Below, one piece after another: positions 46,150 to 58,200 of a DNA stretch of 64,000 nt. Numbering within the stretch: the stretch's first letter is position 1; every line of letters begins with the position of its first letter. The stretch is from assembly GCA_029582165.1 (NCBI GenBank), contig CM055881.1, forward strand, positions 18,649,094 to 18,713,093, in the 5' to 3' direction. Under the pieces are notes generated by a model. It did not search any database and was not told where the DNA came from. It saw only the letters and a list, made by a program, of their open reading frames with translations. The position numbers and the translations under genes are program-made. The DNA is from Portulaca oleracea. Taxonomy: Eukaryota > Streptophyta > Magnoliopsida > Caryophyllales > Portulacaceae.

Positions 46150-46450
46150 ATGTCATGTTCAGGTGTAGGTTTATGATGAACGAAAGAGTGGAGGCATTAT
46201 GTGGTTTTTTGTCAATTTTTGAATAGTATGAGTGATAAGGTGTCAGTTACAATCACGTCAGACCAAGCCTTTTCTATGGGAATTGCGATTGATATGGTTT
46301 TTCTAGGAGTTCAACAAAGGTCAAGTTGTTGGCATATCATCCAACTCTAAGAATATTGGAGCACTTCGAGCAAAGGAAGGTTTCACCCAACTATTCAACA
46401 TGGTTTTAATGGATTGTGATACGAAAAGAGAATTTTAGTATTATTGGAAT
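46150..46450 (+). pseudogene. FAR1/MULE transposase domain fragment
   Basis: A short plus-strand frame carries FLNSMSDKVSVTITSDQAFS then MGIAIDMVF and CWHI, closely following the FAR1/MULE transposase pattern in which a catalytic Asp sits in a T-D-Q motif before a conserved C-x-W-H. It is likely the continuation of the pseudogene at 39736-41240, now separated by the solo LTR and the palindrome-rich repeat. Frames before and after are broken. Confidence 0.6.
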
Positions 46451-46760
46451 AGGTATCTTCCCAATTTTATGTGCTTGTTTATGCTACTGTAAGATATTAG
46501 CGATGTCAATATGGTGCACTATTATTCAACATGGTTTTATGGATTATGCCATGCTTATACTTATATCGTTTAGTGCTTACATTATTTTCAGTCATTCACT
46601 AGCGATGTGCATATTGTTCACTATATTGTACTGGTTCATTCAACCATAGCAAGTGATTATGTTGATTATTCGATTCTGACTTTAAGTCCATTAAATTATG
46701 GTTTTCATGAATATTGTTTAACATGGTTTTAATGAATTATGCCATGCTTATACTTATATC
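46394..46760. repeat. three dispersed copies of a 44 bp phrase
   Basis: TTCAACATGGTTTTATGGAT followed by TATGCCATGCTTATACTTATATC occurs at 46525-46568 and 46717-46760 with few changes, and its first 25 bp at 46394-46418. It lies within and after the FAR1-like relic. Confidence 0.7.
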
Positions 46761-47570
46761 TTATATTATATTTATCTTTTTGTATTTTAGAAAGGTATGT
46801 GAGCTATTGGTGTAATTTTTTTTAAAAAAAATTAATTTGTAGTATAATTTTGTAGCAAAATAACTTTGAATGTATAATTGTAATTTTAAAGTAACAAAAA
46901 AATAAATTTTGAATAGAAAGGAGTTTCTATTATTTAACAGATTTTTTGATTGTATCATTAATTAAATATTTAATTTAAACACAATTGATATGCCATTTAA
47001 AATTGTTTGGACCATTATATTCTTTATTGGAAGGCGTGCCATCAGTGACGTTTTGCACTGCCAAATGGTATAGTGACGGTTCCACCTGTTCCTAGAAGGT
47101 ATAGCAGGTACAATCGTCACAAATTTTCCTTGTGACACCCCAAAATACGACGGCTCCTCCCAGCTGTCAGAAGATTTTATAGTGACGTTTAAACACGCCA
47201 TTAATAGGGCACATTAAGAGCGGCTATTCAGCCTTTCTGTTGTAATGGTAACTCAATCATCCAAATGATCATACTCCCAAAGAATCCAAAATAACACAAC
47301 TCCCCTAACACACCAATCACCAACAACAATCCAATACCAAAACTTTAAATTTGCATGGGGGATGAGGGTACTGAATCACAACAATATCCAATAACCAAAC
47401 AACACTTCACTGATAACAAGACAAAGGATTATGATCAACTCCACTAGTATGAATCCAACTCTTAAGAACATTCAACTCCAACAAAATTTCATGGGTTTCA
47501 ACATGTTCAAGAACACCAATAATCCCCAAAAATAATCAAGAACAACAATTCTCAAGCAAGAAATAACCTA
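46761..47570. other. AT-rich DNA with a possible decayed DNA-element end
   Basis: No gene is recognised. 46980-47215 includes phrases such as CATCAGTGACGTTTTGCACT, ATAGTGACGGTT and TATAGTGACGTTTAAACACG, with GTGACG recurring, which may be subterminal repeats of a DNA transposon. The evidence is weak. Confidence 0.3.
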
Positions 47571-47582
47571 GAAGCTCTAATA
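47571..47582 (-). other. possible initiator-Met primer-binding site
   Basis: The plus strand reads GCTCTAATACCA, so minus is TGGTATTAGAGC, one base from the common TGGTATCAGAGC primer-binding site of plant LTR elements. It borders the LTR-like sequence starting near 47590. Support is only the motif and its position. Confidence 0.35.
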
Positions 47583-47589
47583 CCAAATA

Positions 47590-48560
47590 GAGAGTGGCAC
47601 GATGGGTGAATGAGATATAATGATAGATAATCTTTGCTTGAGTAGAGGACAGATGAGGATGGATTAATAATAGGCTTAATGTTGGATGATAACTTGAGGT
47701 TCTTGAATCAATACATTAATTTTGAAAGATAATAATAATATAATCAAAACCCAAAAAACAAATCAACAAGGATCTTGAACACCCAAGGAAACAGATATGA
47801 TATTAGATAAAGGAAAATTTCACCACCAAGACCTAACATCCCACCATTATTAGATAAACGATTGCCCACCACTAATCAATAAAGGAATAACTTGCAACAC
47901 CACCATTAACAAATGGATAAAGTAAACAAGATTTTAGAGAGCGGAGAAAGCATCCAGCCTTTCCATTGCATTCATAATCAAAGGCAACCAACGTCCCTTA
48001 CCAAATATTAACAAGAGCAATTTATAGGGGGGTTTTAAACAAAAATTAAGGACCGGACAGGGGCGTCGTGGCCGCGACGTCTATTTCTTGCGCAAGGGAC
48101 CAACTCTTCGCAGTGATCGTTGCGGGCGGGACGGTTCCCATCGCGGGCGCGACAGTTTCATTCGTGGTCGTGACGCTGATGGCTTAGGGAAGAGGTCACC
48201 TGGCGCCGCGGGTGTGACTCCTAGAGTCGCGGTCGTGACGCCGCGATGGATCTCCTAAACCTCGCTCTCAATGAAGACCTGTCACGACCGTGATGACTTG
48301 GTCATGAGCGCGACGCTATCAGACCCAAGAGTCGTTGCGGTCGTGACAATTATGGGTCACGAGCGTGACATGCCTTTGCCCAAAACAGGGTAACAGAGGG
48401 AAAAGAGGTCGTGGGCGTGACACGTGAGGTCGCGGTTGTAACACCTTGTTTGCCAGCCCAAGCAACTATGTCTTTAGGGTCACGGTCGTAACCATGGTGG
48501 TCACGCCCGTGACGAGTGTTGGACCTTCCCTACTTCATCAACTCCTCGTGTCAAGCTTAG
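47590..48560. repeat. LTR-like region with GTCACGGGCGTGAC palindromes, copy 2
   Basis: It is related to 44869-45660 (shared GCAACACCACCATT then GATAAAGTAAACAAGATTTTAG). 48060-48515 is dense in GTCGTGGCCGCGAC, TCGCGGGCGCGAC, GTCACGACCGTGA, GTCACGAGCGTGAC and GTCACGCCCGTGAC variants, at roughly 20-45 bp spacing. Confidence 0.5.
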
Positions 48561-48676
48561 ACTGGGCCCTCCTTCGTTATTAGGGAAAGGACTCCCATCT
48601 AGAGGGTGTCCTGGGTTACCCCAGGGATGGCATTGGTGGCCCCTTCTGGTCCCGGGTCCACCTTGAAATGGACCCC

Positions 48677-49561
48677 TCACCCAACCCGGAAGTTCATTTG
48701 CTCGGGAATTCCACGGAAAACATGGAATGAGTTGTTGGTCAAGAACTTTAAGGTTCGGACCCCAACTCGATACGGTTCAGCTTTTAATTCTGCCAATTCC
48801 AAGGGGGCCATCCCATAAGGAACTTTAGGTATTGGAATCGCTCTTGGAACCAGGTCAGTTTGGAAATCGATCTCCCTCACTGAGAGAAAACTGGGAATCT
48901 CTTCAGGAAAGACATCCTCATATTCTTTTACCACTTCAATTTAAGGGATATGTTCCTTGATCTCAAGTTTTTCTTCTAAGAACTATGGATATCCCTAATT
49001 GGTTACTTCATTGGAGCATCCCAAGTTAGGTACTACATTGGGCCAAACTCCTTATATATAAACGTACTTCCCTCATTCATCGGCTATACTGACACGGTAT
49101 TTTCGGCAATCAATTCGGGCCTGATATTAGTGAAGCCAATCTATTCCAAGGATTAGATCATATTCTGTGAGGTTGAACATTACCAAGTTGGTCGGAATTT
49201 CCTTCTTCTTAACACATATCAGGTATCCCACATATGCCTTGCTGCAATGGACGTACTGTCCATTCGGTAATCCCACTACTATGGAAGTTGATCTTTCGAA
49301 GGCATTCATTTCCAAACGTTGGGCTACTTGTGGTGTTGTGAAGGAATGTGATGCTCCAATACCAAATAAAACGTTAAAGGATGCAGAATTAATTCTCAAG
49401 ATGCTTGTTATAACTATACCTACTGATACAACCTCCTGACTAGTGGTTGCATAAACCCTTCCAAGTGCTGGTTGCATAACTGTACCTACTGTTGACACGG
49501 TACTTTCGGCTACAATGTATAGGCTAATCAAAGAGTACATAACAAACTCAATCAAGTTCAA
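48677..49561 (-). pseudogene. Ty3/gypsy gag-pol fragment: protease and pre-RT
   Basis: The segment 49127-49561 has a retropepsin-like RVP_2 pattern: NVLFGIGASHSFTTP (the usual D-S/T-G-A-S-H is changed to GIGASH), then NLTEYDLILGIDWL. The segment 48677-48934 continues with VKEYEDVFPEEIP, REIDFQTDLVPRA and YGMAPLELAELK, the conserved lead into gypsy reverse transcriptase. It then departs into unrelated sequence, so the polymerase proper is missing. Between the two the frame is broken. The catalytic Asp loss and truncation make it inactive. It is chromovirus-like by motif wording; the family is inferred. Confidence 0.75.
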
Positions 49562-50345
49562 TTGAATAGTAGAACCTAGTCAAACATTAGATGCCACAAC
49601 AAAGTCGTGTTCAATTAAGACTAAAATTATCGACTCAAAGAATGAAGAAACCCAAATAGTAATACACAATTGAACAATATAATCCTACTTTTCGACTATA
49701 ACAATCAACAGTAGAAAGAGAATACAAGAAATGATAGACCTTTGGAGAAGCTATCTTACATTCTACGTCGTTAGTCAGCGAGGTGAGGTGTTGTCATAGG
49801 CTATCCATAAATCCGGGAAAATAGGAGTGATGACATGGATGTCGAGGGGGAGAGGTGAGTAGGAGAGATGACTTACCACAAGAGACCAGCGAGTGAGAGC
49901 AAAGAGGTTGCCTTAACGTCTGTTTTAATATAGGCTCACGAGTTTGACTATTTTTCAAAATTAAGCTTACCACCTAGAATATTTTGAAAATGGATTGACA
50001 ATTTGGAATAAATAAAAATTGGTGGTTACCATATGAAATTTCCAAAAAAAAATAAAAATTGTCATCTTACATGAGAAGAGTTCATTATACTTTGAGGCTA
50101 AGGCCCTGTCCTATCTGGAAAAGAAAAGAAAGAGTGAGACTATAAATTCAAAAGTGTCTAATCATATGCTTTATGGATGCACTTGGATTGGGTACAATCC
50201 CTAGAGTTCATGGTTTAAACTACAACTATATTTTCAATATTTTTCCATTCTACTACTAAGTCTTTTTTTTTTTTCAAACTACCACCCATTTTATTATTTT
50301 GGACCTGAATTACCACTAAGCAACTTGATGGCTTTCATTAAAAGG
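49562..50345. other. no recognised gene
   Basis: This is AT-rich intergenic sequence with homopolymer runs. No supported ORF or repeat boundary is visible. Confidence 0.45.
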
Positions 50346-50347
50346 TA

Positions 50348-50609
50348 CTCCCTCCGTCCCTTTTTAAGTGTCAAAAAAACTAACTTTAGAAAACCAATGT
50401 GTCTTGGAAATAGGGTGAAAAAGTTATGTATGGACAAGTATACCCCTCATTAAAGAAAGAGAAGAATAAAGGAGAATTTAGGTAAATTAAAAATCTCATT
50501 CATTAATTAAGGGTAACATGGGTATTTTAGTTATTGGAAATGCAAAATTGACAAATAAAAAGGAACAAGGTAGTTAGAAAAATTGACACTCATTAAGGGA
50601 CGGAGGGAG
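50348..50609. mobile_element. Stowaway-like MITE
   Basis: This 262 bp element has terminal inverted repeats CTCCCTCCGTCCC and GGGACGGAGGGAG, flanked by TA on both sides (50346-50347 and 50610-50611). These are the defining termini and duplication of plant Stowaway (Tc1/mariner) MITEs. The inner arms (TTAAGTGTCA and TGACACTCATTAA) extend the hairpin. It is non-coding. Confidence 0.9.
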
Positions 50610-50611
50610 TA

Positions 50612-51235
50612 ATACTTATTTTTCTCTTTATTTTTTTTTTGTTTAACTTGTAAAGTATTATTTGCAGTCTGTTGCCGAAATTAAATACCAAATTTTTACA
50701 TACTAAAACATTTCAAAATATAAAATTTTGGATTATTACATGGGTGGAAATGGTAAAAGATTAACTATTTTGAGATTCTTTTGGAATATGTATGATATAA
50801 AAATTTACAATCTAATTTCTCAACAGTGATAACTATTACTTTTATAAGAAAAAAAAATAAAAGAGGGAAAAAAATAAGCATAACCTGCTTCTATTGGAGA
50901 CCTTTTGATTGATTGGTTGTAGTTTAGGCTCAAAATGATAAACTAAATGCTATTTTGGAAGAAAATAAAACAAAACGGTAGAATGGAAAAAAAAAAAAGA
51001 AAAAGAAAAGTTGATGGTAGTTTAAGGCATGAACTCAAAATCCGTAGCTATTTAGGAAGTAAATTTCCATAATTAAAAGGTATCCTTAGAGGGATAATTT
51101 ACATGATTACAGGCGAGGTCAATTTATGTGGATTTCTAGTGCATACCTAACTTGATCGATCGGCTTCGATTTCGACTTCTACCTAATAAACACCATCTTT
51201 TCAAAGTGTAGGCTGAGTCCCGCCATTGATAGTCG
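50612..51235. other. intergenic DNA and presumed glucuronokinase promoter
   Basis: AT-rich sequence with A-tracts. No clear TATA box or RNA gene is identified, and the leader near 51185-51235 is GC-richer. The core promoter position is not resolved. Confidence 0.4.
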
Positions 51236-54200
51236 ATGATGGAGCATGCATCATCATCATCCACTATAGAGCACAAAGCTTATGCTAGGATCGGCTTTCT
51301 GGGTAACCCTAGTGATGTTTACTACGGCAACACCATCTCTCTCACTCTCGCCGATTTCTGGGCTACTGTCAAATTGGAGCCTTCTGATCAACTCATTATC
51401 AAGCCTCACCCTGTTCACGATCTTGTTCACTTTAATTCCATTCATCATCTGGTCTCTCTCTCTCTCTCCCTCTCATAATTTTCTGGCGATGTGATTTTGT
51501 TGCTCTTTTTCTTTGGATCTGCCATTGCTTTTGCTGATTTTGGTGCCACAAAGTTTGATATATTTTACATTGGTTCCGCAGCCGATTCTCTGGATTTTGT
51601 CGTTTGGTGTAGTGGGTCAGTCATCTTTTAGTGCAACATAGTCTTGCTTTTCTTTTCCTGATACAATTGTTAATGAATTTGATAACTTTTTAAAGGTTCT
51701 TGTTCTGATAAAAGTAAAAGCTTTGAGTGATAAAGTTGGACTAAATCCACTGAGGCTACTAAATATTCTGCCTGAATTTGGAACCCTGCAAGCACAGGCT
51801 GGATCTGGAAGCATCTCAAGGTTATAAAAGTGCAAATGCACGACAGCATTTCAAACCTTCAAAGGAGCCATTCTGATCTAGGACTCCCTTAGTACTTGCC
51901 TAATTTACTTGGTGTTCCCAGTTCTCATTTTGATTGCTGCAGCTGTTTTTCTTTTATTTATTGTATGGATAGTTATTAAAATCCCGATCCTGAGCTACGA
52001 TCCTATGATTTTATGATCCAAAATCCTCGATGCGATTCTACTATCTACATTCCGATCCATGACCCTACGTGGGTTAATTCCGATCCTAACTAACCCATGG
52101 ATCCGAGTTAGGATCCCGATTCTGACAACCTTGATTGTATGGACCTGGAAATAAAATAACTCCCTTCTGGAAACAAAATTATTTATGTAGTTGACAATAA
52201 GAGATTGAATGTTGGATGGTTTGAATGAATGCAGTCCTTAGATTGGGGGTAACATCTGGTCTTGATAGCAGCCATTTTTTGGGGCACTTTTTCTTTGAGT
52301 CCTTTTGAGATATATCGGACGATAGTAAATGTTTGGCTTAGTACAGAACCACAGATCTATATGCATAGATGTAGTTTAGATGTTGGTTATCATATGTGGG
52401 CACCCTGTGCTTCACTCTCTATTATGCTTACTTAAATTTTGGGGGACTGAAATAGTGGCTTCGGAATTTGTGTTATAATTTCTCTGGAAGTCCTACTCCT
52501 TTTGCTTCTGTGATTAAAACACCCTCTGCCTGAGCATCTTCAATCTCCTTTTTCAAAACTATGAATGACTTTCCTTGATTGCAACTGAAAATAGAAGAAA
52601 GATAGTTCCCTTGACACGTGCATGGTTTTTTCTGGATTTTGTCCTTTGATTTGCAGGTGAACCGTCTGCAGAGTGAGGGTTACTATGGAGGAGTGCGTTT
52701 GCTTATGGCCATTTGTAAAATTTTCTACAACTACTGTAAAGCTCATGACATTTCTCTCCATGGGGGAAATTTCACCCTGTCATACGAGACAAACATCCCA
52801 CGCCAGGTGAAACATATGAGCTTTTGGGAAGCATAGCTACTAATGTTGTTTTGTTTGTATGGGTGTGAATTTCAGTTCTATCTGCTGCTGTGTGCAGCTG
52901 AAATTCAATTTTGACTTTTCAGACAGGGCTTTCAGGTTCCAGTGCCATTGTTTGTGCTGCTTTGAACTGCATGCTTGACTTCTATAAAGTCAGGCATTTG
53001 GTAATGGTGGAGGAGAGGCCTAATCTTATTCTGGATGCTGAGAAGGAACTCGGAATTGTGGCTGGTCTCCAGGACCGCGTAGTACAAGTTTATGGAGGTC
53101 TTGTTTTCATGGTATGAGGGTTCAAGCATACACCGAGTCTCTCATGATCGCTACGCATCTGCCTTTTCTGATATGATTCCTTTTCCCCAGGATTTCAACA
53201 AAATTCACATGGATACACTAGGACATGGAATCTATACGCAAATGGATATTAGTCTACTTCCTCCTCTATACCTCATATATGCTGAAAATCCAAGCGACTC
53301 TGGAAAGGTCAGAATCTGAATATTGCAGTTTAAAATTGATATCAGCCTCTAAATACATATGTTCTTGGGTCAGATTATTTAACAATTGTTCCAGCTTTGA
53401 TTTGTTCGTAACAAAAGGAAATTGTCCTTGAACTGTTCTGTACTATGTTTTTTGGAGATGGCCAACACCTTTTCAAGGCTACGGCCTTGTGGATAAACCT
53501 GTCCATCAAAGCCCTCTTGTCTAGCCCCTGCCACAGGCTAAACTGTGGGTTATTGTCGTTCTACTTGTGTCTAACACATGGAACTGTGCATCTATGCTAG
53601 CTGAGGATTTTATCTTTTAACACATTTCTTTTTAGTTACTCTAGGAGAAATCAAGGTTGGTAACTGTTGTTGGCTGCAACATTCTTTCTAAAAATGCATC
53701 TGATGTTGCATTGTGCCGAACTTCTATCCATCTACTCTGCTTATCCTTGGCTATGTCTTAATTTCAATGTAGTATGACGTAGGAGCACCTAATGGAAAAT
53801 TATGTGTGAAGATTTAAAAAGCGTACTTAGGACATCAACAATCGAAAGCCTAGCCCATTTTAACTTATTATTGGTTACGTGGCTTTTGATGCTTCGAATT
53901 AAGTTTGAAACCAAGTGATGCCTAGATAACGTTAACATTGGTTAAGGTTGTATCTGTAGGCATAGAAATGGAACTTGGGAACTCGGGGATGAACACAGAG
54001 GTGATTTCATAGCCTTCTTCAGAAAAAAATAGCATAGTACCAATCAAGTAAAACTACATTTTTGAATATCATGATACTATAGAAGAAAGAGATGATTTGA
54101 ACAGCTAGTGGGGTTCAAAGATTATGAAAAGCATGTCAACATGTTTACAAAGGGACAATTGAAAAGTATAACCCACATGGTACTTTGTATGATGGTTCTG

Positions 54201-55558
54201 GATATAGTTATGGTTGATACAGACATGTCATTGTGTTACTATTTATTAAGGTCATAGTGATGGGGATATTGTCCATGAAATGGAAAGGTGTATGGGGCCA
54301 TAGTAAATGTATGCCTGATGTAAACTTTAAACCTAGAGTCTCAATAATATGTCAGAATTTTCAGGTGATTCCTTAATAATAGATGCCTCTCTTTTTATTA
54401 ATAATTGTAGATTGTAACTGTAAAGTGATTAAAGACTTTGTGATTTAGCATCATTCATCCCCCTTAAGATTGCATTTGGCGTTGTATCTTTCGCAGGTGC
54501 ACAGCACTGTTAGACAGAGATGGCTCGATGGAGATGAGTTTATCAGATCAACAATGAATGAAGTTGCTAATATAGCTGTGGAGGGAAGGCAGGCTTTACT
54601 GGCAAAAGACTATGCAAAACTTGCATCCCTAATGAACCGTAACTTTGACCTCCGAAGGTAAAGTATATGTCTCTTCTTTTCTTCTTTGTGTACAACTTTA
54701 TTAATATGAATTGAAGGGAATGAAGACTAGAGAAAGCTTAAATTTGGTGAACATAGTAACATTTACAAGCAACTGTATAAACAAATCCCTTTTGGGTCTA
54801 TTACAAAATCCGCAACCATCGTCTAAATTTTTATAGACCAAGTGCACGGAATAGACTGATATGAGTAGTTGTTTTCTTAGAAATTTAAGCCTTAAAGTCT
54901 GAGCACAACTTCCTATGTTGGGAAACGGGTAACATAGTCGAATGGCAACATATATAAAAGTGAGTGATTCAACAATGGAGTGATAAGTGTTACATTCTAA
55001 TTAATTGGATCTTTGACTTTTACAATATTGAATGCAATATTGCATGCATGAAAAAAGTATTGTGAATCAAATTAACGTTTAACAATTATTTAGCTAAGAA
55101 TCATACAGATAGTAATTGTTTTTTTTTTTCCGGGGGAGAGTCAATGAGCATGAGAAACGAGTTTCTGGCAAGCTAGATTCCAGAAATTCTCCTTGAATAG
55201 CTGAATATTTTGTTGAGTTTGTTCACATATGATACAAATAGGGCAGCATATGTTAGTTTGTATTATGTGATAATAACAGGTCAAGTGTTTTTCTGTTATC
55301 CTTAACTGGGTTGGCAGGAGTATGTTTGGAGATGATGCTCTTGGAGATTTGAATATAAGAATGGTGGAAGTAGCCCGACAGGTTGGTGCTGCATCAAAAT
55401 TCACAGGCAGTGGAGGAGCAGTGGTTGCATTTTGTCCTGATGGACCCGAACAAGCAGCAAAACTGGAGGATGCCTGTAAGAAGGCAGGATTTATCGCTCA
55501 ACCTGTTCAAGTTGTACCCTCATTACTCACTGAAGCTGATCCCAAGAGATCTTCATAG
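51236..55558 (+). CDS. GLCAK: glucuronokinase (GHMP kinase)
   Basis: Six exons: 51236-51451, 52657-52806, 52923-53111, 53191-53307, 54497-54657 and 55318-55558 (357 residues; Arabidopsis homologues are about 360). All introns are GT-AG. It phosphorylates D-glucuronate to glucuronate 1-phosphate, in the myo-inositol oxygenation route to UDP-glucuronate and wall polysaccharides, in the cytosol. Motifs are ARIGFLGNPSDVYYG (17-31), the GHMP ATP-binding loop TGLSGSSAIV (123-132), KELGIVAGLQDRV in exon 3, YAENPSDSGK at the exon 4 end, and the C-terminal glycine motif KFTGSGGAVVAF (305-316). The start is the first of two adjacent ATGs. Exon 5/6 splits Arg278. No lesion is seen. The family is recognised by motif order; kinase specificity is inferred from close similarity to plant glucuronokinases. 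Confidence 0.93.
51976..52132. repeat. GATCC-word repeat in glucuronokinase intron 1
   Basis: The words CGATCCT, TGATCCA, CGATCCA and AGGATCCCGAT recur in both orientations, giving partial hairpin character, from AAAATCCCGATCCTGAGCTA to GGATCCCGATTCTGACAACC. It is probably a small MITE; no duplication is resolved. Confidence 0.45.
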
Positions 55559-55685
55559 TAGTTTTCACTTCCCACCATTGGTTTATTCATGCAAACAAGA
55601 TGAAACATTTACTCTAGGTTTTTTTTTTTTATACCTTTTCTGCATTTGTTCACTTCTTTTTCAGGTTCAAACTCTTGTCATCTTT

Positions 55686-55691
55686 AATAAA
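55686..55691 (+). terminator. glucuronokinase polyadenylation signal candidate
   Basis: AATAAA about 130 bp after the stop codon, downstream of a T-rich stretch. The cleavage site is unknown. Confidence 0.5.
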
Positions 55692-55974
55692 GCCTATTAG
55701 TGATGGTTGTTGAGTTATATGTCCACTCTTCTGTTTGTAGTCACTATCAGTTGTTATTTATTGATTTTCATGACTCCGCTTTTAGTTTCTTTGTGAACAT
55801 TTTAACCAAAGTATTTTGTTCCACAATATTTCTATGCCTGGCAAATTGGGTGTAACAGTTAAAATGGGTTGGATTTTTTTGGTCCTTTTAGTTTTTGGGG
55901 TGTCCTTTTAGGGAAGGGTATAAGAGTAAATGTGTTCATGTTTTGTTTTGTCACAACTTTTTAGCAAAAGTCAT

Positions 55975-56298
55975 TGTTGGGTTATAGAAGGTGAGATGGA
56001 TGATGTGTCCGATTATGTTGAATTGCTAAAGAAGAAAATAGTAAGGAATTGCTTGATTGAATTACTTGGATTACATGAATGAGTATTTTTATAGTTGACA
56101 ACTCCACCAAATAGGCAAATACAATGAATCTTATTTTCCCAATTCAATGCATATTCATGCATCTCTTTCATATTCAATGAATTCTATCTAGATTTCTCCC
56201 ACGCAACGTATCTTTTAGTAATAGAGTTATTCAATGCATAAATGATTATTCTAGACATTTAACTATGATTTTTCTAGATTATTTTTAGTTTTTAACCA
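55975..56298 (-). repeat. Copia 3' LTR
   Basis: This 324 bp block starts TGTTGGGTTATAG on plus and ends TTTTTAACCA, so on minus it runs TGGTTAAA to CCCAACA, giving TG and CA ends. Directly upstream on minus is AGAATAGGGGG, a polypurine tract. The RT/RNase H relic precedes it in the right orientation. The 5' LTR is missing. Confidence 0.7.
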
Positions 56299-57116
56299 CC
56301 CCCTATTCTAGAAAAATCTTGAACTCCAAGTTGTTTTTCAACGTAATAGAACTTCTCACTTGGAAGTGCTTTCTCGAATATGTCAACCCTTTGTCCATCC
56401 GTTCTGCAAAGTTTTAGCTTTATTTCGTTTTTGTCAACCAACTCACGAATAAAATGATGTCGTATTTCTATGTGCTTTGTACGACTGTGAAAGGCTAGAT
56501 TTTTCGTTATTGCTATTGCCGAAATATTGTAAAAAAAAAGTGTTGTAGGATTATCTTGACCAACTTGTCAATCAACCAGTATTCTTCTTGACCTAAACAA
56601 CATCACATGTTACTCTAGTCGCTGCTACATACTCTGCTTCAGCTGAGGATATAGCAACCATTGCCTCCTTTGAATTCCATGAAATAGTTTTGGATCCAAG
56701 TTGAAACACATACCCACTAGTAGTCTTTTTGTCATCCACACAACTTTTCTGTCTCATAGAGTATTCTATAATTCTTTGTTCCTTTGATATACCAAAGTAT
56801 CCTGTTAGCTACTGTAAAGTGTGCTCTACTAGGTTCACTCATGAAGCTTGAAACAATGCTGACAGCATGTACTATATCGAGCCTAGTGTGTGAAGATATA
56901 TCAATGACCTGACAAGACTCCGACAAATGGCTACATCAATTTTCTCTCATGACATCATTTTTAGAGAGTTTTTTAGTAACAGTTGTAGGTGTAGCAATAG
57001 GCTTCCAATTGCTCATATTAAATTTTTTGAGGAGATCTTCAGCATATTTTTCTTGCGATAGAAAGATATGACCCGGGGTTTGTTTTACTTGCATTCCAAG
57101 GAAATACTTCATTAGC
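56299..57116 (-). pseudogene. Ty1/Copia pol remnant (RT end and RNase H)
   Basis: From 57116 down, the minus strand reads KYFLGMQVKQTPGHIFLSQ, KYAEDLLKKFNM and KPIATPTVTKKLS, the end of the Copia reverse transcriptase. 56732-56926 gives SHTRLDIVHAVSIVSSFM, then WYIKGTKNYRILYE, the lead into RNase H. Fragments of ISWNSKEAMVAISSAEAEY-type sequence follow (about 56620-56720) with stops. The 5' part is cut off at 57117, where another element begins. Confidence 0.82.
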
Positions 57117-58200
57117 TGATAAGTGTATATTTTCTAATGTTAATTAAGTATACAACACATGTGCTTTGGGTTGATTTGAGATTTGAACTTGCTATTTTAT
57201 ATTGAAGTTCGTGAATACTTCACTTGGTTTAGATATTGGCAGAGTTTTGCAGATTATGTGAAAAATTAAGAAAAAACCAAAAAAAAAAAAAGAGAAGAAA
57301 AAAAGACTAAGGAAGAAAATAGCAAGCAAAGGAAAAGGCTCAGCCCAAACGTTGGATTTCCAATCTAAGGCGCTAGTCGCGCCCTGCTTGTTGCCAGCTG
57401 CGCCTGAGACAGAAGGAGCATCATCGATGACAAAGGCAGGAACTACCTGCGCCTACCAGGACGCCAACCGCACCTAGGCCAATTTCCCCAGTGCTAGAAA
57501 ACATGCAGAAAAGGGAGAGGCGCGCCCAACGTCTAGGGAGGAGCCAACTGTGTCTCCTCCCCTGCTCTTTTTCCACGCGCGGTATATGAGGAAAACACCA
57601 CTAACACTTTGGGGGGGCTTTTAACCTATAATTTTCTCTGCATTCTTTTCCTATGCCGTCAAGAAAGGAGCAGTCATTGGAGAGGGACATTAAAGATTCA
57701 AGCTTGAGAGAATGAGACTTTCACAAGCGGGATTAATTCAACCTTGAATCGTGGTTATCTCTTATTTAGATTCAGTTATCTTTTCTTGATTCATGTTATT
57801 TTCATAGCTGTGATTAGCAATTATGAGTAGTTACTTTCTTAGTTGAGGGGATGAATTAGATGTTAATTAATTAACCTTCAGTATTTAATTTCGGTATGAA
57901 GTAGTTTGATACAGTTCTTTTAATCTTTGTGGTTTGTATGTCATAGTAATTGATTGATCACCTTTTACTTGTTCCGACCTAGATTCTTAATATCGGGTCG
58001 AAAGATTGTTATTTTAAATTAGATTGACAAAAATTAATTAGGCATAGAACTCGATTAGAAATAATGTGTGCATGCTTAAGGTCGTTATATAATATGTTAT
58101 TAACCTTGATTTAATTGAATACCTATAAAAATAGGTGTTTAATTTAGTCATTGTAACTCACCCGGGATCGAAGGATTGTTGTGATAGGTCTTAGTGCGAT
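57117..58200. repeat. LTR-like start of a non-autonomous gypsy-type element
   Basis: It begins TGATAAGTGTATATTTTC exactly where the Copia relic is interrupted. TGATAAGTG is also the start of the solo LTR at 61038. It contains a GGCGC-rich palindromic cluster (57365-57545) and a GGGATCGAAGGATTG-type segment near 58165. The other end and a target duplication are not resolved. Confidence 0.45.
57365..57545. repeat. GGCGC palindrome cluster
   Basis: It contains GGCGCTAGTCGCGCC, CAGCTGCGCCTGAG, GCGCCTACCAGGACGCC and AGGCGCGCCCAACG, with further GAGCCAACTGTGTCTCC, at irregular 30-60 bp spacing. A related cluster lies at 60405-60585. Confidence 0.6.
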
